Below, piece after piece: positions 47,670-59,213 of a stretch of DNA of 64,000 nt. This DNA is from Tribonema minus. Taxonomy: Eukaryota; Sar; Xanthophyceae; Tribonematales; Tribonemataceae. A program made the translations under genes and the position numbers. How positions within the stretch are numbered: position 1 is the stretch's first letter; each line of letters opens with the position of its first letter. Location: NCBI GenBank assembly GCA_017506865.1, contig JAFCMP010000525.1, positions 1,240,001-1,304,000 of the forward strand, written 5' to 3'. The notes below the pieces were generated by a model. The model worked only from the letters and a program-made list of their open reading frames with translations, did not search any database and was not told the origin of the DNA.

Positions 47670-50171
47670 CGGTCGCCTGCCGCCAGGGCGGAGCGCGCCG
47701 TAGTACTCCGATGCACGCCTAATACAAGCTGGGATGCGCTAGACGATGGCGACGACGAAGCCGACCATTGATACACACGCCTGCAGCTTCAAGTTGTGGT
47801 GCACGGCAGCCACGGCCGCCACCCCTGTAAATATAAACTTCTCAAATATATTACCACTTTGAGTGTGCGCGGAGCTACGGCCTCAACGCTTCGGAATGGC
47901 TGCTGGGCATCGTTCTTGCGAGTGTTGCTGCTGTTGCTGCTGAGCTTGCTTGCGCTTGGGTCTCAAGAGGGGACTGGAGCCCTTTCTCTACTGCATGCTA
48001 GCACTGCATGCTTCGAAAAAAGCGCCAGTAGTTGGCGCCACCACCATGCCTGGCGTGCCTTCGACACTGCTACCGTGCAACGAGTGCAGCGCAGGCGCAA
48101 AGCTCATGTCGCCATGTGCTGGTGCCGCCCTCTTGACTGCGGAATGGCGTTTGCTGTTGTGCAGGTTGATCTGCATTTGCTGCATGCTCAGCTAGATCGT
48201 GCTTCTCATGCAGGTTGATGCATGCTCCTCTAGATTGTGCCTCTCACCGTGTCGTGCATTCCATGTAGCAATGACTACATGCGCTGCAGCATGATGGCTG
48301 AATGCTGTCTGTCACAATGTACATTGCGCAGTGCTCAAGCTGGCATCCGCAACCGAGGCTGCTGACGCTGATGCATGCCTGGCGTGCCGAGGCTCTCAAG
48401 CCATCGAGGGTACAGATGAATACAGCGACGAGTACAGCCGTCACACAAGGTTGAGTGTCGATGCTGCAATGCTCAACCTGGCATCCGGAATCGAGGCCCG
48501 AGCCCGATGCTGATGCACGGTTGTGCGATTTCTTTTGCAAATGCCTCTATACCCTTCTTGCATTCTGGACATTTTAACCACGCCAGTGTCGGTACTGCGA
48601 CAACTGCTGCCTCACGTCAATGGGTCTCGCTCAGTCTGCATACATGTTGATTCTGGCTGGGCAAACACTGAAGCATAAGAACCACCCGCCCCTCTCTACA
48701 CACCGCATCGTGGTGATGCAACCACTCTCAACCACCGCGGAACGCGATCATGTGCAACATGGGTAAGGCCATAGGCACATCTTGTAAACAACAGGCAGAC
48801 CCAGCGGAGGCGAAGTGCGCGCACACAGATCATGGCGGCGAGGCAGCCCGCGGCAATGGGTGCAAATGTTGTATTGTGGAATCCGGTGGCGGCGCGTGTG
48901 CGCGCCGACCCATGGCAGTTAAAGAGTCCGCGCCGCCGAGCCGCGCGCATGCGCACACGCTAAGCCGTGGCGTGCCACCGTGCAACATGACATTTGTGTT
49001 TGTGTGCAGAGGGCGTGTGTGGGGAGGGGGTTAAAGGGGGTCTCGGCCCACGCCTCGTGGAGCGAGCCCCCCTCCCTCGCCCCCCCCTGGGAGCGCCTAC
49101 TTCTTCTTCTTGCTTGTCTGCGCAGGGGGGGGGGGGAGGGGCGAGTGCAAACCTAATTCAGCACGGCAAAGTACAGCAATGCTGCGGCGGCAGCAGTTTA
49201 CTTTAGTGCAATAGGAAAGGGGGGTCATGCCGTCCCAAGAAACAGTGGCCGACACACCTGCAGATATCCCACGTGACGTGTACATGGCGGAATACTTTTT
49301 CATTTCAATTCATGTGAAGTGCGTTGTGCGCTGCCCCCCCCCCCCCCACACACACACGCAGCTCCCCACACGGCCCAACGACCACGCAGGCTCGCTCCGC
49401 GGCATCGCGCGCCGCGCATGCATGCATGCACAATGCCTGCTGGTGGCGTTAAGACGCGCTCGAGTTCCGGCGGGGCGTGCACGCCAGCCGACGGGGCGCA
49501 CGCGAGGCGCATGAATGGCGCGCCTCCATGTCCTCACGCACACGCGCGGCGGCAGACGGCGCTCTACGGCAGATCCGCGCCGTCGCTCCGCCGCAGGCGT
49601 GCATACAGCTCAGCACATGCCTGCTCATCGTCTTTCAATTGCTGTCCCTGCTGCACGCCCAAGACGTAGCCGCGAACCCCCCCCCCCGTCCCCCTTGAAA
49701 GCAGTACTTTGAAACGCGTAGGAGGTCTGACCGCGCATCGTTTCCGGCGCTCGCTGGCACGCGGACATTGTGCAGAGCTCTGCAGCTGATGGCCTCAGCG
49801 TTGGGGTCGCGGTCGGGAGCTGGGGTTAGGTTTACATGCGCATACGGAAGCCAGCACGCGCGACATGCAAGACGGCACTTCAACCCATCACGGACATCCA
49901 CCACTAGACGGCGCTCTATAGAGTAGACAGCCCCAATCGCTCAGCTGCAGGCGTGCTCGCAGCTCAGCATGCGCGTCGTCATCTCTCAAGCACTGTCCCC
50001 GCTGCGCGCCCAAGACGTGGCCACGAACCCCTCTGAGCCCTTCATTACAAACCCCTGCCTGAACCATGAGCGGGGTGAGCCTGATTGCGCATTGTTCCCG
50101 CCACTCGCTGGCTCGCGCGCATAGCGCGGTGCTCTGCGGCCGATGGCCTCAGCTGCGCATGTGCACACGGC
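47670..50171. other. Convergent intergenic region between kinesin and PA2G4
   Basis: No gene is supported. Contents: a CAGGTTGAT...CTAGATCGTGC duplication (about 48,163-48,245), a GC(A/G)(A/G)TGCTCAA(C/G)CTGGCATCCG duplication (48,327 and 48,466, period 139) and the larger duplication listed at 49,555-50,157. Long C/G homopolymers are frequent. Confidence 0.5.
49555..50157. repeat. Diverged tandem duplication, about 354-bp period, downstream of PA2G4
   Basis: Units 49,555-49,802 and 49,908-50,157 share, in order, GACGGCGCTCTA, GCAGGCGTGC, GCTCAGCA, CGCCCAAGACGT, CGCTCGCTGGC-like and GATGGCCTCAGC blocks. The unit ends next to the last PA2G4 exon. Confidence 0.7.
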
Positions 50172-53100
50172 TCAGCACACGCGCAGTGCGAGCCTCACCT
50201 TCTTCTTCTTCTTGGCCTCCGCCTTCTCCTGCGCCGCCTGGAGCGCCGCCGCGCTCTCCTCATCGAGGGTCTGCGGCACAAAGGGAAGCAAGGCGGCAAC
50301 GGCGGGGGGAGGGGGTTAACCTGATGCCAACATTTAAAACACCCTGACCACCACCCCAACAGCGTGGGCGGCAGGGGGGGGGGGGGGGGGGAGCCTGATG
50401 CAAACCCTAAAAAAACTCTAACCACAAACCTCAAGGTCCGTGCGGGAGCGCGCATGCGTATGACTATAGATATAATGAGTGCACCGCTGACAGTGCTGCT
50501 TGCACGTTGGAGCGGGCCTGACGCTTGAAGCGCAGTGTGTGCGCAGCACGGGCGATGGACGGGCAGCGCTGCCGCGATGCGCAGTCGGACACCGCGCTCT
50601 CGGCGGACTCGCTGTGCGAACCGCGCAGCCACCAGGCGCCGACCTCAATCGCCTTGCACGCATAGGTGGAGTGCAAACATTGGCACGTACTACTGAACCG
50701 CACCAGACTAAGCACTGCCTGAATCGCAAAGCAACACTCGCTTTGTCAGACTTGTACGCCTCGTAGTCAATGAGCGACCGCGCAACCTACGGGCGGCACC
50801 GACGGCAGCATCAGCACCATATTCTCGAAAACCATTTAACAACGGCCGAACACCCCGATCCTTTCTGGAGAGAGGAGGTAGCACTGCTGGAGAGCCCATT
50901 CTGATCACGAGACGCCCCGAAAAAGGAAAAGGACTTCCCGAGTCTGCGACAAGAGGGAGTGCGCACGCACGCACCTCACCTCGTCTGTCTTGATTTCACG
51001 ATACAACGGCGCTCACCTTGTCCGACTTGTACGCCTCGTAGTCGATGAGCGACCCCGCAACGACAGGCAGCACCGACACCGGGAGCAGCGCCACATTCTC
51101 ATGAACCGTGCATGAGGTCCGCACACACTGGCAATTTTCGAAGGGACGAGGTATCGCCGCTGGAGGGCCCGCTCTGGTCATGAGTCCCTGAGCTTGCGAA
51201 AAGAATCAGTGCGCATGCGCGCCTCACCTTGTCCGACTTGTACGCCTCGTAGTCGATGAGCGACCCCGCAACGATGGACGGCCCCGACGGCAGCAGCAGC
51301 ACGGTGAACTTGGCCTGAGCGATGACCTCGCCGCTGTGCCCGTAGAGCACCGGGAAGGGCTCCAGGAGGTCGTGGTTGACGCACTCCTTCACGCCTAGCC
51401 GCGCCTGCGAGGGGGTCGTACGGGGCGCCGTGTGCGCGCAGCGGCGCGGTGAGCTTCGGGCCCGCATGCGCGCGAGGCGTGTGTGCGCAGGAATGCGGCG
51501 CGCACGCCGACACAACTGTGCGGCTTTTTAGCCATCGCTTCATTGACAAGCAAAGCAGAATTCAAAACAAACTACAATTGAAAGAGGTTCAACAGTCGGA
51601 TGGGATGGTGGTGGTGCGGAACGGACTGCTGCACACGTCGCACAGCGGGGAGGGCTCCAGGAGCTTGCGGTTCAGGCACGCCTGCACATCCGCCCCCTGC
51701 GGGGATTCTGCGAGCGTCGCAGGCGAGGGACGCAAGGCGCGCACACGCCTGTGGCACATGCCGGAACGCGGGACGCGCGCAGACGAAGTGGGGCCGAACC
51801 GAACGAGTGCGCTGAGAACGTCGCGTCTCCGTCCCTGAGCCGCAACAGCACAGGCGCTGCATCTGTCGCCTGACAAGCAGAAAATGCCTCGCAGGGCCGC
51901 AAAAGTGCGTCATTGCGCGGCGCATACGCGTGCGTGCATGGCGGCGTACGCGGCATTCGCACAGCACTTGCGCGGTTTGCTGTTCTGCGCTGAAAGTGCA
52001 AGTGGAGACGCTCTGACATGACAGCTCTCTCGCATGCTCACCTGCCGCTCGTCATCAAAGGCGCGCAGGCAGAAGGGCAGCGTCGGGAAACGCACGCTGA
52101 TCTGGTTGAACAGGTTGCGGCTCGCGTTCATCTTCAGCTTGTACTTCTGCAGCGGCCGCGGGCGACGCAACGACAGCAGCAGCAGCAGCAGCGATAGACG
52201 CATTGCGTACCGTCAGAACTAGAGGCGCGCACGCTGATTGGGTGCTTGAGTAAAGTTTCATTCATAGGCGCCAAGTACATGCAATCTGAGCTGAGCACGG
52301 TGAGGGGGACACAGCGGGGGGGGGGGGGCGCCTCTGCAGGGGGACACGCTGCCGCGCGCTGGTGCACCCGCTGCTGGTACGTATTGAGTCCACCGAAGAA
52401 ATGACCTGTATGCAGGTGTCACAACCCCAACGCTGAGAGCAGAGATTACGTCGTAATGCTGCGTGCATGCCGAAACCGTCAGTGCCGCCGCCGGCCGGCC
52501 TGCACAAGTACAGGCGCCCACGGTCCGCAACCCTAACCCTAACCCTAACCCTAAGCTGGCTGTCACAACGCTGTGACATGACCAACAAGTTGAAGCGGCA
52601 CGCGATGCAGGGCACACAGAGTTGATATCGCGCTGCGTGCGCCATGGCATTGCGACGGGACCAGGCCATTCAAACTTCAACTCTCAGTCAGCAGTCGCTG
52701 GTTCGAGACGCCCCCTTCTCGCAGCGGCGCGGACGACAGCACGCCTGCATCGTGCCGCAACGTCGACTCTGAGGCTGGCTAGCCGCGAGGCTACTCCAGC
52801 ACAGCGATTCCTCTTCGGGTGATCGCTCAGCTTCGCAGGCCTTTGGCCTGCAAAGCACGCTCTTGCGCTCACAATCATCCGAACAGGACAGGCTGTACAG
52901 GAAGTGGCAGGCGTAGGCCTGCGGCCAGCCAGCCTCTGAATCGAAGGTGCAGTACGCGGCAGGCGCGCTGTCGTCAGCGCCACTGCGAGAAGGGGGCATT
53001 CAAGCCGGCGCATGACGCGGCGCAGCGAATGGAACAGACGCATCAGCGACCTCAATTTATCAACTTCAACTCTGGCCTGACACGCGCCACTGGCACGGCG

Positions 53101-56100
53101 TGCTGCTCGCCATGCCGACGGCGCACTTGAAGACGGCCGCGGCGGCGAACGGAACAGGCGCATCAGCGACCTCAATTTAACAACTTCAACTATGGGCCTG
53201 AGAAGGACCAGTTGCCCCGTGGCTGCTGCGCGCTGCGTACCTTGTCGATGGCGCGCTTACGGAGACAGGTGCATCAGCAACTTCAGCTTTCAACCACTAA
53301 ACTGTGGTCAAGGTCTGACAAAGTGGCTGCTCCCCTTGTCCATAGCGCGCTTGAAGACAGGCAAGGCACGGCGGACGAGACGTGCATCACCAACCTCAAC
53401 TTTCAACTTCAACTCTGGTGGGCTGCGTCACCTTGTCGATGGCGCGCTTGAAGATGGTGGTCGCCTGCGCGCCCTCCTTGGGCTTGCCCTCGCCGCTGGT
53501 GACCAGCACGTTGACCGCGTACACCTGCGCGCGCGCACGCGGGGGCGAGCACGCGCCAGTTGTGAGCATAATTCTACTTGAAGTGCGGCAGAAGCGCTTG
53601 GACACATGCATGCAGCTGAGCCAAAGACGCAGACCAGGTTCGCACAGCGAGACGTGCCTCACAAGAAGGATAGATGATTTCACGCGACATTGTACAGTAC
53701 ATGAGTATTATTTTATTTCACATCGCTGACTTCACTTCAACAGCCTGGTTCAAAGTCCAAGACGAGAACTTTGTAGCGTAATGCGCAAAAGAGAACTGGC
53801 ACCACTGCATCGCGAGAGCGTGCTGAATGCACATCCTCGCGTCGGCGCTGCGCACGCGCATGCATGCCTTCATCCTACAAGGGCATCAAACGCGGCTTGC
53901 GCACCGCATTTACTGCACATGCAATGGCCACCTAGCCCTAACCCTACGGCGCCACGCACTTCAACACTGGCAGCACGAGGTCTGCAACAGGCTGTAGTGC
54001 GGCCCCGCGTCAGCGCGCGCACATACATCATGCACATACACATGCGACAGAACGAAAGGCAAGAAACGCACCTCATTCGCCGCAAAGGTGATGGCCTCGT
54101 GCTTGGGCTCGTCCTGCCAGAACAGAGGGAACACGCGAGGGCACTCGTCAGTATAGATATAGAGGGTCAAGACACAAAAACACGCTTGCGCCTACTACTA
54201 CTGGCCAGCCCCGACCCAACCCTCACCCCTTGCGTGCGCCCAAAACCACCCCTCTGTAATCGAGCGTGCAACCCTGACCCGCCGAGCTTGACGTGCGAGC
54301 ACGGACTCGTTAGTGTGCTGCAAGCTAACCATAACCCTAAGAACAGCCGTCAGGCCCGTCGCCCTTTGCACGACAAGTGTACAGGTAGCAAGAGAGGCGG
54401 CGCCCACACACGCTGTGCGCACTCCAATCCACACAAAAAGCATTAAGCCTGACCACCCGCTAGGAGTGCTGCCGCGAGCGGTGGCGCATGAGCCCTGCGT
54501 GCTCCCCACAGATACACACCTCTTGAAGTTCAAACACAGCAGCGCTGGGGCAAGTGCTCTGACGCAGTGTGCCAGTGCGCGCCGAGCTATGCTCGCGGAA
54601 GCGCGCTCTGCCTCGCACGCGCAGCACCGTGTTTTGAGAGAAAGCTATAACATTCGACAGTTGCAGCTAAAAACAGGAGGGCAAACTCACCGCCCGCGGC
54701 ACGACCGTCTTGGAGCCGTTGATGATGTACGGCTTGAGCTGGTGCATCTTGGTGCCCGTGACAATGTTGACGCCGTAGCTCGTGGCCACCTTCCGCACCG
54801 TCTCTGCCACCTGCATTGTTGTGTGCGCGCGGACATCGTCATGAGTGTGAGTTAGTTTGGTGCAGTCGTGGCCACCTTCCGCACCGTCTCAGCCACCTGC
54901 GTTGTTGTGTGCGCGCAGGCATCGCCATTAGCGTGCGATAATGTAGTGCAGAATAACGGGCCTGCCTGTACGTCGTGCTGTCCGCCATTAGTGTGGGTGC
55001 TGCAACTATAGTCAGCGAGTTGGTCTAACGCTTGAAGGGTTTGAATGTGATCTAATGATTGAGAAGCTGCCTGTGCCTGCGCCTGCGCCGAGTGCGCACA
55101 CACGCTGTCGTTAGTGCGTTGCTTTGACGCGGAATAAATTACCCAAGCGTGTACAAGTGCCAGCGCACCCCTTGATTGCGTTGCATACAACTCCAAGACC
55201 ACTGCCACCAGCCAGCTTCCTCAAGGCGTTGCCGCTCACAGCTGCGGCACCGCCGCCGGCGTGGCTAGCCGTTCCGGCAAGCGACAGCCGCCTGCCAGTT
55301 CATCCACGTGCATAAGAGCAAAAACTCCCCCCCCGCCTGTGCCACCAGAGCCGTGCGTGCTCTGCACTGCCATCAACCTCAAGCGGACGCGCCTGCGCCA
55401 TCCTCCGCCCCCCAGCACCATGAGTGCATATTGCTTACAGGCACCTTGCCCTGCACTGCGCAGCCTGCAGCGAGCGCTGATGCATACTGCCCCAGCGCTC
55501 AGCATGCGATATCCATCACCGACGCCTGTTGAATTGTACAGCCAACGAGAGTACCAATGGCGGCAGGCAACCTGCGCCGCTTCGGCAACGGCGCTAACTG
55601 CAGCACCGCCGAAGCTGCTGCTTCTGGGGACACATCTTCCCAATTCGCAGCACGCCGCGCAAACTAGCCTCCCGCTTCGCAGCAGACGTAAACGCCATAT
55701 GACTGCTGCCTCCCTCCCCCCTCTCCGTAATCTGCTCCAAAGCAGCCACTACCACACAAAATGCAGCCGCTTCCACTCCCCCCCCCCCGACACAAAAGTA
55801 ACTGCCACATGTAACCGTGTAACCGCCGCCGCCTCACCTGGTCGTTGGTGGCGCCGGGCACCATGGCGGCGGCGGCGAGCTGCGCGGCCTGGTAGCACGC
55901 CAGCATCACGTCCGCCTCCGCGCCCGTAGCGGGCGCCTCCGCCGTCGGCGCCGCGCCAACCTGCACCGCACACGTCAATTCACACGCGCGTTAACTTCAA
56001 CAACAGGGTGTGTGTGCGAAGCACGCCAGCATCACGTCCGCCTCCGCGCCCGTAGCGGGCGCCTCCGCCGCCGGCGCCGCGCCAACCTGCACCGCACACG

Positions 56101-59100
56101 TCAATTCACACGCGCGTTAACTTCAACAACAGGGTGTGTGTGCGAAGCACGCCAGCATCACGTCCGCCTCCGCGCCCGTCGCGGGCGCCTCCGCCGTCGG
56201 CGCCGCGCCGACCTGCACCACGCGCGTGCATCACAGGAATGTCAACTTCAATAGCGGTAAGTTCATCAGGGCGCGTGCGAGAAGCACGCCAGCGCCACAA
56301 TACGTCCTCTCCTCGCCCGCCGCGGGCGCCTCGCCGTTGGTGCAGCGCCGACCTGCACAACACGTGCACGCCACAGCACGCTAGCCTCAGCAGCAGTAAT
56401 GCAACAGAGCGCTTGCGTGCCCACCACCATGGCATTTCACCACGGCGTTTCCCGAGTACATTGCGCGATGGCATGAGGGCGGCGACTCATGTTGCTGTGC
56501 CTGCCAGGCCCGCGCGCCACCGCCGATTAGGATGCACAAACTCATGTGACCCAGCAACCCCCCCCCCCCCCCCCCATGTACGCACGCGCGCCACCCCTGA
56601 ATCATCGCGCTCGCCACCGGGCGCTAATTCATTTTTTTAGGCATGCTGCTGTTGTCGCGATAGCCTCCCCCCTGCCCCCCCCTCCCTCTCACGCGCCCAA
56701 AACGGAAGGTGACGCACACGCCGGCTGGCTGAGCACTGCTAACAAACAGACGGAGCCGCCACGCTCGCCAGCCTATCTCAATAGGTGTACGAGCGCGCAT
56801 ATGGCAGGCGAGATAGCGGCCGGCCTTAAGCACGCGGAGCGCGCGCCGCCGCCGCCGACGCAAGCGTACAGACAGCTACAGCAGCAGCGCTCACCTTGAC
56901 GGTGTGCGCCGCGACGGCAATGTAGCCGGCGACGTGGCAGCCGAGCTCGATCTTCACCAGGTCGCCGTCCGCGAGCGGCGGCTGCACGGCGCGCGCGCAG
57001 CGCGGCGGAGGCGCGTGTGATGGCGACAGCGGGCGGCGCGGCGCGGCGGCGACAGTGACAGCGGTTGCGCGATGTCAGCACGCGTGTCAGGAGAGAGAGG
57101 GACAGAGAGAATGAGAGAGAGACGGAGAGAGTGTGTCCCTGCGCGACGCAGTGAGCGCGGCGCAAAGGTGGAACGATTGCGGAAATGCGGGGCAGTGTGC
57201 GGTGAGGAGTGTGCGGCCTGAGCTCCGCGCGCGTTCGCGAGCGCTGCTGCCTGAACAACGTGGACGCGCTCCCGCGCCGCGACGCACATGCGCGACGCTG
57301 CCACGACGCGAATGCGGCGCCCAGCTGACCCGCGCTCTGCACGACGCTCCATCATTCATCGGCGCCACTGCCGCATGCGCCGAGAGGCATCTACTGCAGT
57401 GAGAGTCGAGCAAGCGCGGGTTCCTACGGGGCATTTCGAGAGAGGCAAAGCAGGGGGCGTCCAGGTGGGGTTCGTGCAGGGGGGCCGGGGGGATGTTTGG
57501 CTGGGGCTCCAGGGGCGAGAGGCCACCGGCCGTGAGAACAGAGGGCCGCCGCCGTAGCGAAGGGCACTCCCCGCGCCGCCCGGAGCGCTGCCGCGGGCGC
57601 GCGCGTCCCCCCCCCGCGCATCGAGCCCCCGAGGGGGCGAACGCAGGGGGGTCATCGCGTGCGCCGCTTTCGTCTTCCGAGGTAGTGGACCGGCTGACCG
57701 GTCAGAGCCCTCCTCGCTGGCCTACTAGGCCCCCCTCGTGAGAGGGGGGACCCTGCGGGCTGGAGGCTGGCGGTCGCGGCAGCCACGGTTGTCCGCTCGG
57801 TGGTGGGGTAATGGGGTTCGTCAGTTTGCAGACGGCGTGTGTGCTTTGTGTACTTCAAATTCTGTACTTCAATGTTTGTGTACATGAGTGTTTGCTCACT
57901 CGGTGAGTGCGAGGGCGGGTCGTCGGTATACTTGGTGTGTGCTTCAACCTTGTGTACTTCAACGTTTATGTACATTAGTATATTTCTGGACGACGCGGCA
58001 GGTGAGTCTGTTTGTTGATACGCGAGCGGTGCGGCGAAAGCTTGTGAGTGTACAGCTGTGCAGGCAGCTGCTTTCTTGCTTCGTGAGTTCGTCTCAGCTG
58101 GAGAATGGAGGTCACTACGGCCACGTTAATCTGCCAGAGCGCATCAGCCTCAGGACGAGGGGCGTAGCGTGGCTAGCAAGCTGGCGGAAGCAGGGCATAT
58201 GCCCCCCCTCCCCCCCCACATCCCTTCACGTCAACATGAGCAACCTCGCACAGACGTGCACGGCGCGTCATGTGTCGCTGCAGCGCAATGAGGGATGAGA
58301 GTCAGCGCTCAGTGGCGCGATGCACAAGTACTACCGCTTCTCTGAGGGTCCCCCCTTGGAACAGCCCATGATTGATGCAATCCTGAGCTTCTCTTCCGCG
58401 GACAGTGCGCTGTGACAGCAGTGCTCGTCTACGGCCATTACACCAGCAAAACGGGCGCAGAGGGCATTGTGGTCACCTGCTGTTCAGCCTCTGATTCCAG
58501 CGGGCTGTTGTTGCAGACGCACTCGTTCACCGAGATGCACGTTGGGAATGCAATCCCCTTCTCCACTGCCACCCCCTTGACCTTCTTTTGAAAGATCTGA
58601 GCGCACCTCTGAGAGTGGCAGACAGCAGAGCAACGGAGCAGTACCAGCAGACAGGCATGCATGGACAACAGGATCAGACACTGCAACTATGCATGGCAAG
58701 TAACTTTTTACTATACATTGTGCACCAATGTGAGCTGCAAAATCAGAAGCCTTGCTTGATAGAAGCATATGCTGAACTCAGCCCTGCAAGACATGAACTG
58801 GCAGGAAGCAAGGTCACAGCAACGATGGTGGCATTGGCACATGTACAAGTTGCAGTGCGATCAGCGAAAGCCATTCGCCCTTCTCACCGTTGTGATGACG
58901 GTGTCTCCGAACTTGCAGAGTTCCGTGAGTCGTGCGCCCGCCACGCACTGCTGCACAACGCCGCTGAGGGCCAAGTTGACTATCTTAGCCGCCTCCTGAT
59001 ACTTGGTGGTCACGTCCGAGTTGCTCAGATCCTGAACCTCCTCCCCCTCCTCTTCCGCAGCAGTAGGCTTTCATGCACAGATGCAGAGGGAACAGCATGC

Positions 59101-59213
59101 GCCGACAAGTGTCAGAGACGGTTGCGCGCGATCGGATGACTTGCTGCGCGTATGCGATGGAAAGATCGCCCCTGTTAGGGACTCACCACGTCCATGTCCT
59201 CTGCGTCGGACAT
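50172..59213 (-). CDS. PA2G4: Proliferation-associated protein 2G4 / EBP1 homologue
   Basis: Eleven exons on the minus strand, all phase 0: 59,213-59,187; 59,067-58,888; 58,608-58,477; 56,981-56,895; 55,960-55,838; 54,810-54,691; 54,113-54,072 (42-nt microexon); 53,524-53,432; 52,146-52,042; 51,404-51,228; 50,270-50,172. Predicted 394 aa, the same length as human PA2G4. Recognised blocks: EKGIAFPTCISVNECVC, GDLVKIELGCHVAGYIA, AHTV, MHQLKPYIINGSKT, VYAVNVLVTSGEGKPK, FPTLPFCLRAFDDE, AKFTVLLLPSGPSI, and a C-terminal Lys-rich tail (KAEAKKKKK). Family knowledge: a methionine-aminopeptidase fold without catalytic metal ligands that binds ribosomes and RNA and regulates growth. The last exon either reads to TGA (VRLALRVC) or is spliced at the gtgagg after the Lys run. 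Exons 5, 6, 8 and 10 are flanked by partial copies of themselves. Confidence 0.93.
50742..51320 (-). repeat. Donor-side echoes of PA2G4 exon 10 (three copies)
   Basis: The exon end coding SLIDYEAYKSDK occurs at 51,228 (genuine), 51,017 and 50,742, with periods of 211 and 275 bp. Copy 2 is identical over about 47 bp and keeps a gtgagc donor. Copy 3 has diverged and its donor reads gcgagt. Confidence 0.92.
51620..51716 (-). repeat. Acceptor-side echo of PA2G4 exon 10 (decayed)
   Basis: On the minus strand this encodes ADVQACLNRKLLEPSPLCDV, comparable to the exon 10 start GVKECVNHDLLEPFPVLYG. It includes the shared DNA block GGGCTCCAGGAG (plus-strand sense). Confidence 0.65.
52529..52555. repeat. 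Interstitial telomere repeat (CCCTAA)4
   Basis: Four consecutive CCCTAA units in PA2G4 intron 8. Shorter, degenerate units occur at about 31,741, 36,628, 40,535-40,620, 53,935, 54,327 and 59,335. Confidence 0.85.
52699..53007. repeat. Imperfect inverted repeat (arms about 90-100 bp) in PA2G4 intron 8
   Basis: Arm 1 (52,699-52,796) contains CCCCCTTCTCGCAGCGGCGC and GAGGCTGGCTAGCCGC; arm 2 (52,912-53,007) is its reverse complement with few changes (e.g. GCGCCACTGCGAGAAGGGGG). The first 38 bp of the match have about 3 differences. The loop holds a small GCAGGCC-TTT-GGCCTGC hairpin at 52,834-52,850. Confidence 0.8.
53009..53457 (-). repeat. Donor-side echo array of PA2G4 exon 8 (four units)
   Basis: The exon end TIFKRAIDK (plus-strand CTTGTCGATGGCGCGCTTGA at about 53,433) recurs, decayed, at 53,332-53,362, 53,239-53,269 and 53,109-53,138. 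A companion intron block CATCA(C/G)C(A/G)AC(C/T)TCA...CAACTTCAACT recurs at 53,041, 53,161, 53,270 and 53,384. Confidence 0.8.
54777..54945 (-). repeat. Acceptor-side echo of PA2G4 exon 6
   Basis: CGTGGCCACCTTCCGCACCG at 54,781 is repeated at 54,867 (period 86), extending through the acceptor (CCACCTGC(A/G)TTGTTGTGTGC). Weaker CGCCATTAGYGTG remnants continue to about 55,000 and 55,110. Confidence 0.85.
55900..56390 (-). repeat. Acceptor-side echo array of PA2G4 exon 5 (four units, 126-bp period)
   Basis: Units start CCAGC at 55,900, 56,026, 56,152 and 56,288. Units 1 and 2 differ at one of 126 positions, unit 3 is diverged in its intron part, and unit 4 is decayed. Each holds the 5' part of exon 5 (ATGAEADVMLAC) and its TGCAG acceptor. 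Only unit 1 continues into the full exon. Confidence 0.95.
57836..57985. repeat. Two-unit repeat in PA2G4 intron 3
   Basis: GTGTGTGCTT...GTACTTCAA(T/C)GTTT(G/A)TGTACAT(G/T)AGT at 57,836-57,889 and 57,934-57,979, period about 100 bp. Confidence 0.7.

Noticed and set aside
48696..48956. Minus-strand 86-codon frame between kinesin and PA2G4
   Set aside because: No recognisable domain, Arg/Cys-rich composition typical of chance frames in GC-rich DNA, and no neighbouring exon.
49986..50168. Minus-strand frames ending ATSWARSGDSA / ATSWACSRDSN as a small gene pair
   Set aside because: The similarity is explained by the underlying 354-bp duplication; there is no start context, conserved motif or phase-consistent exon.
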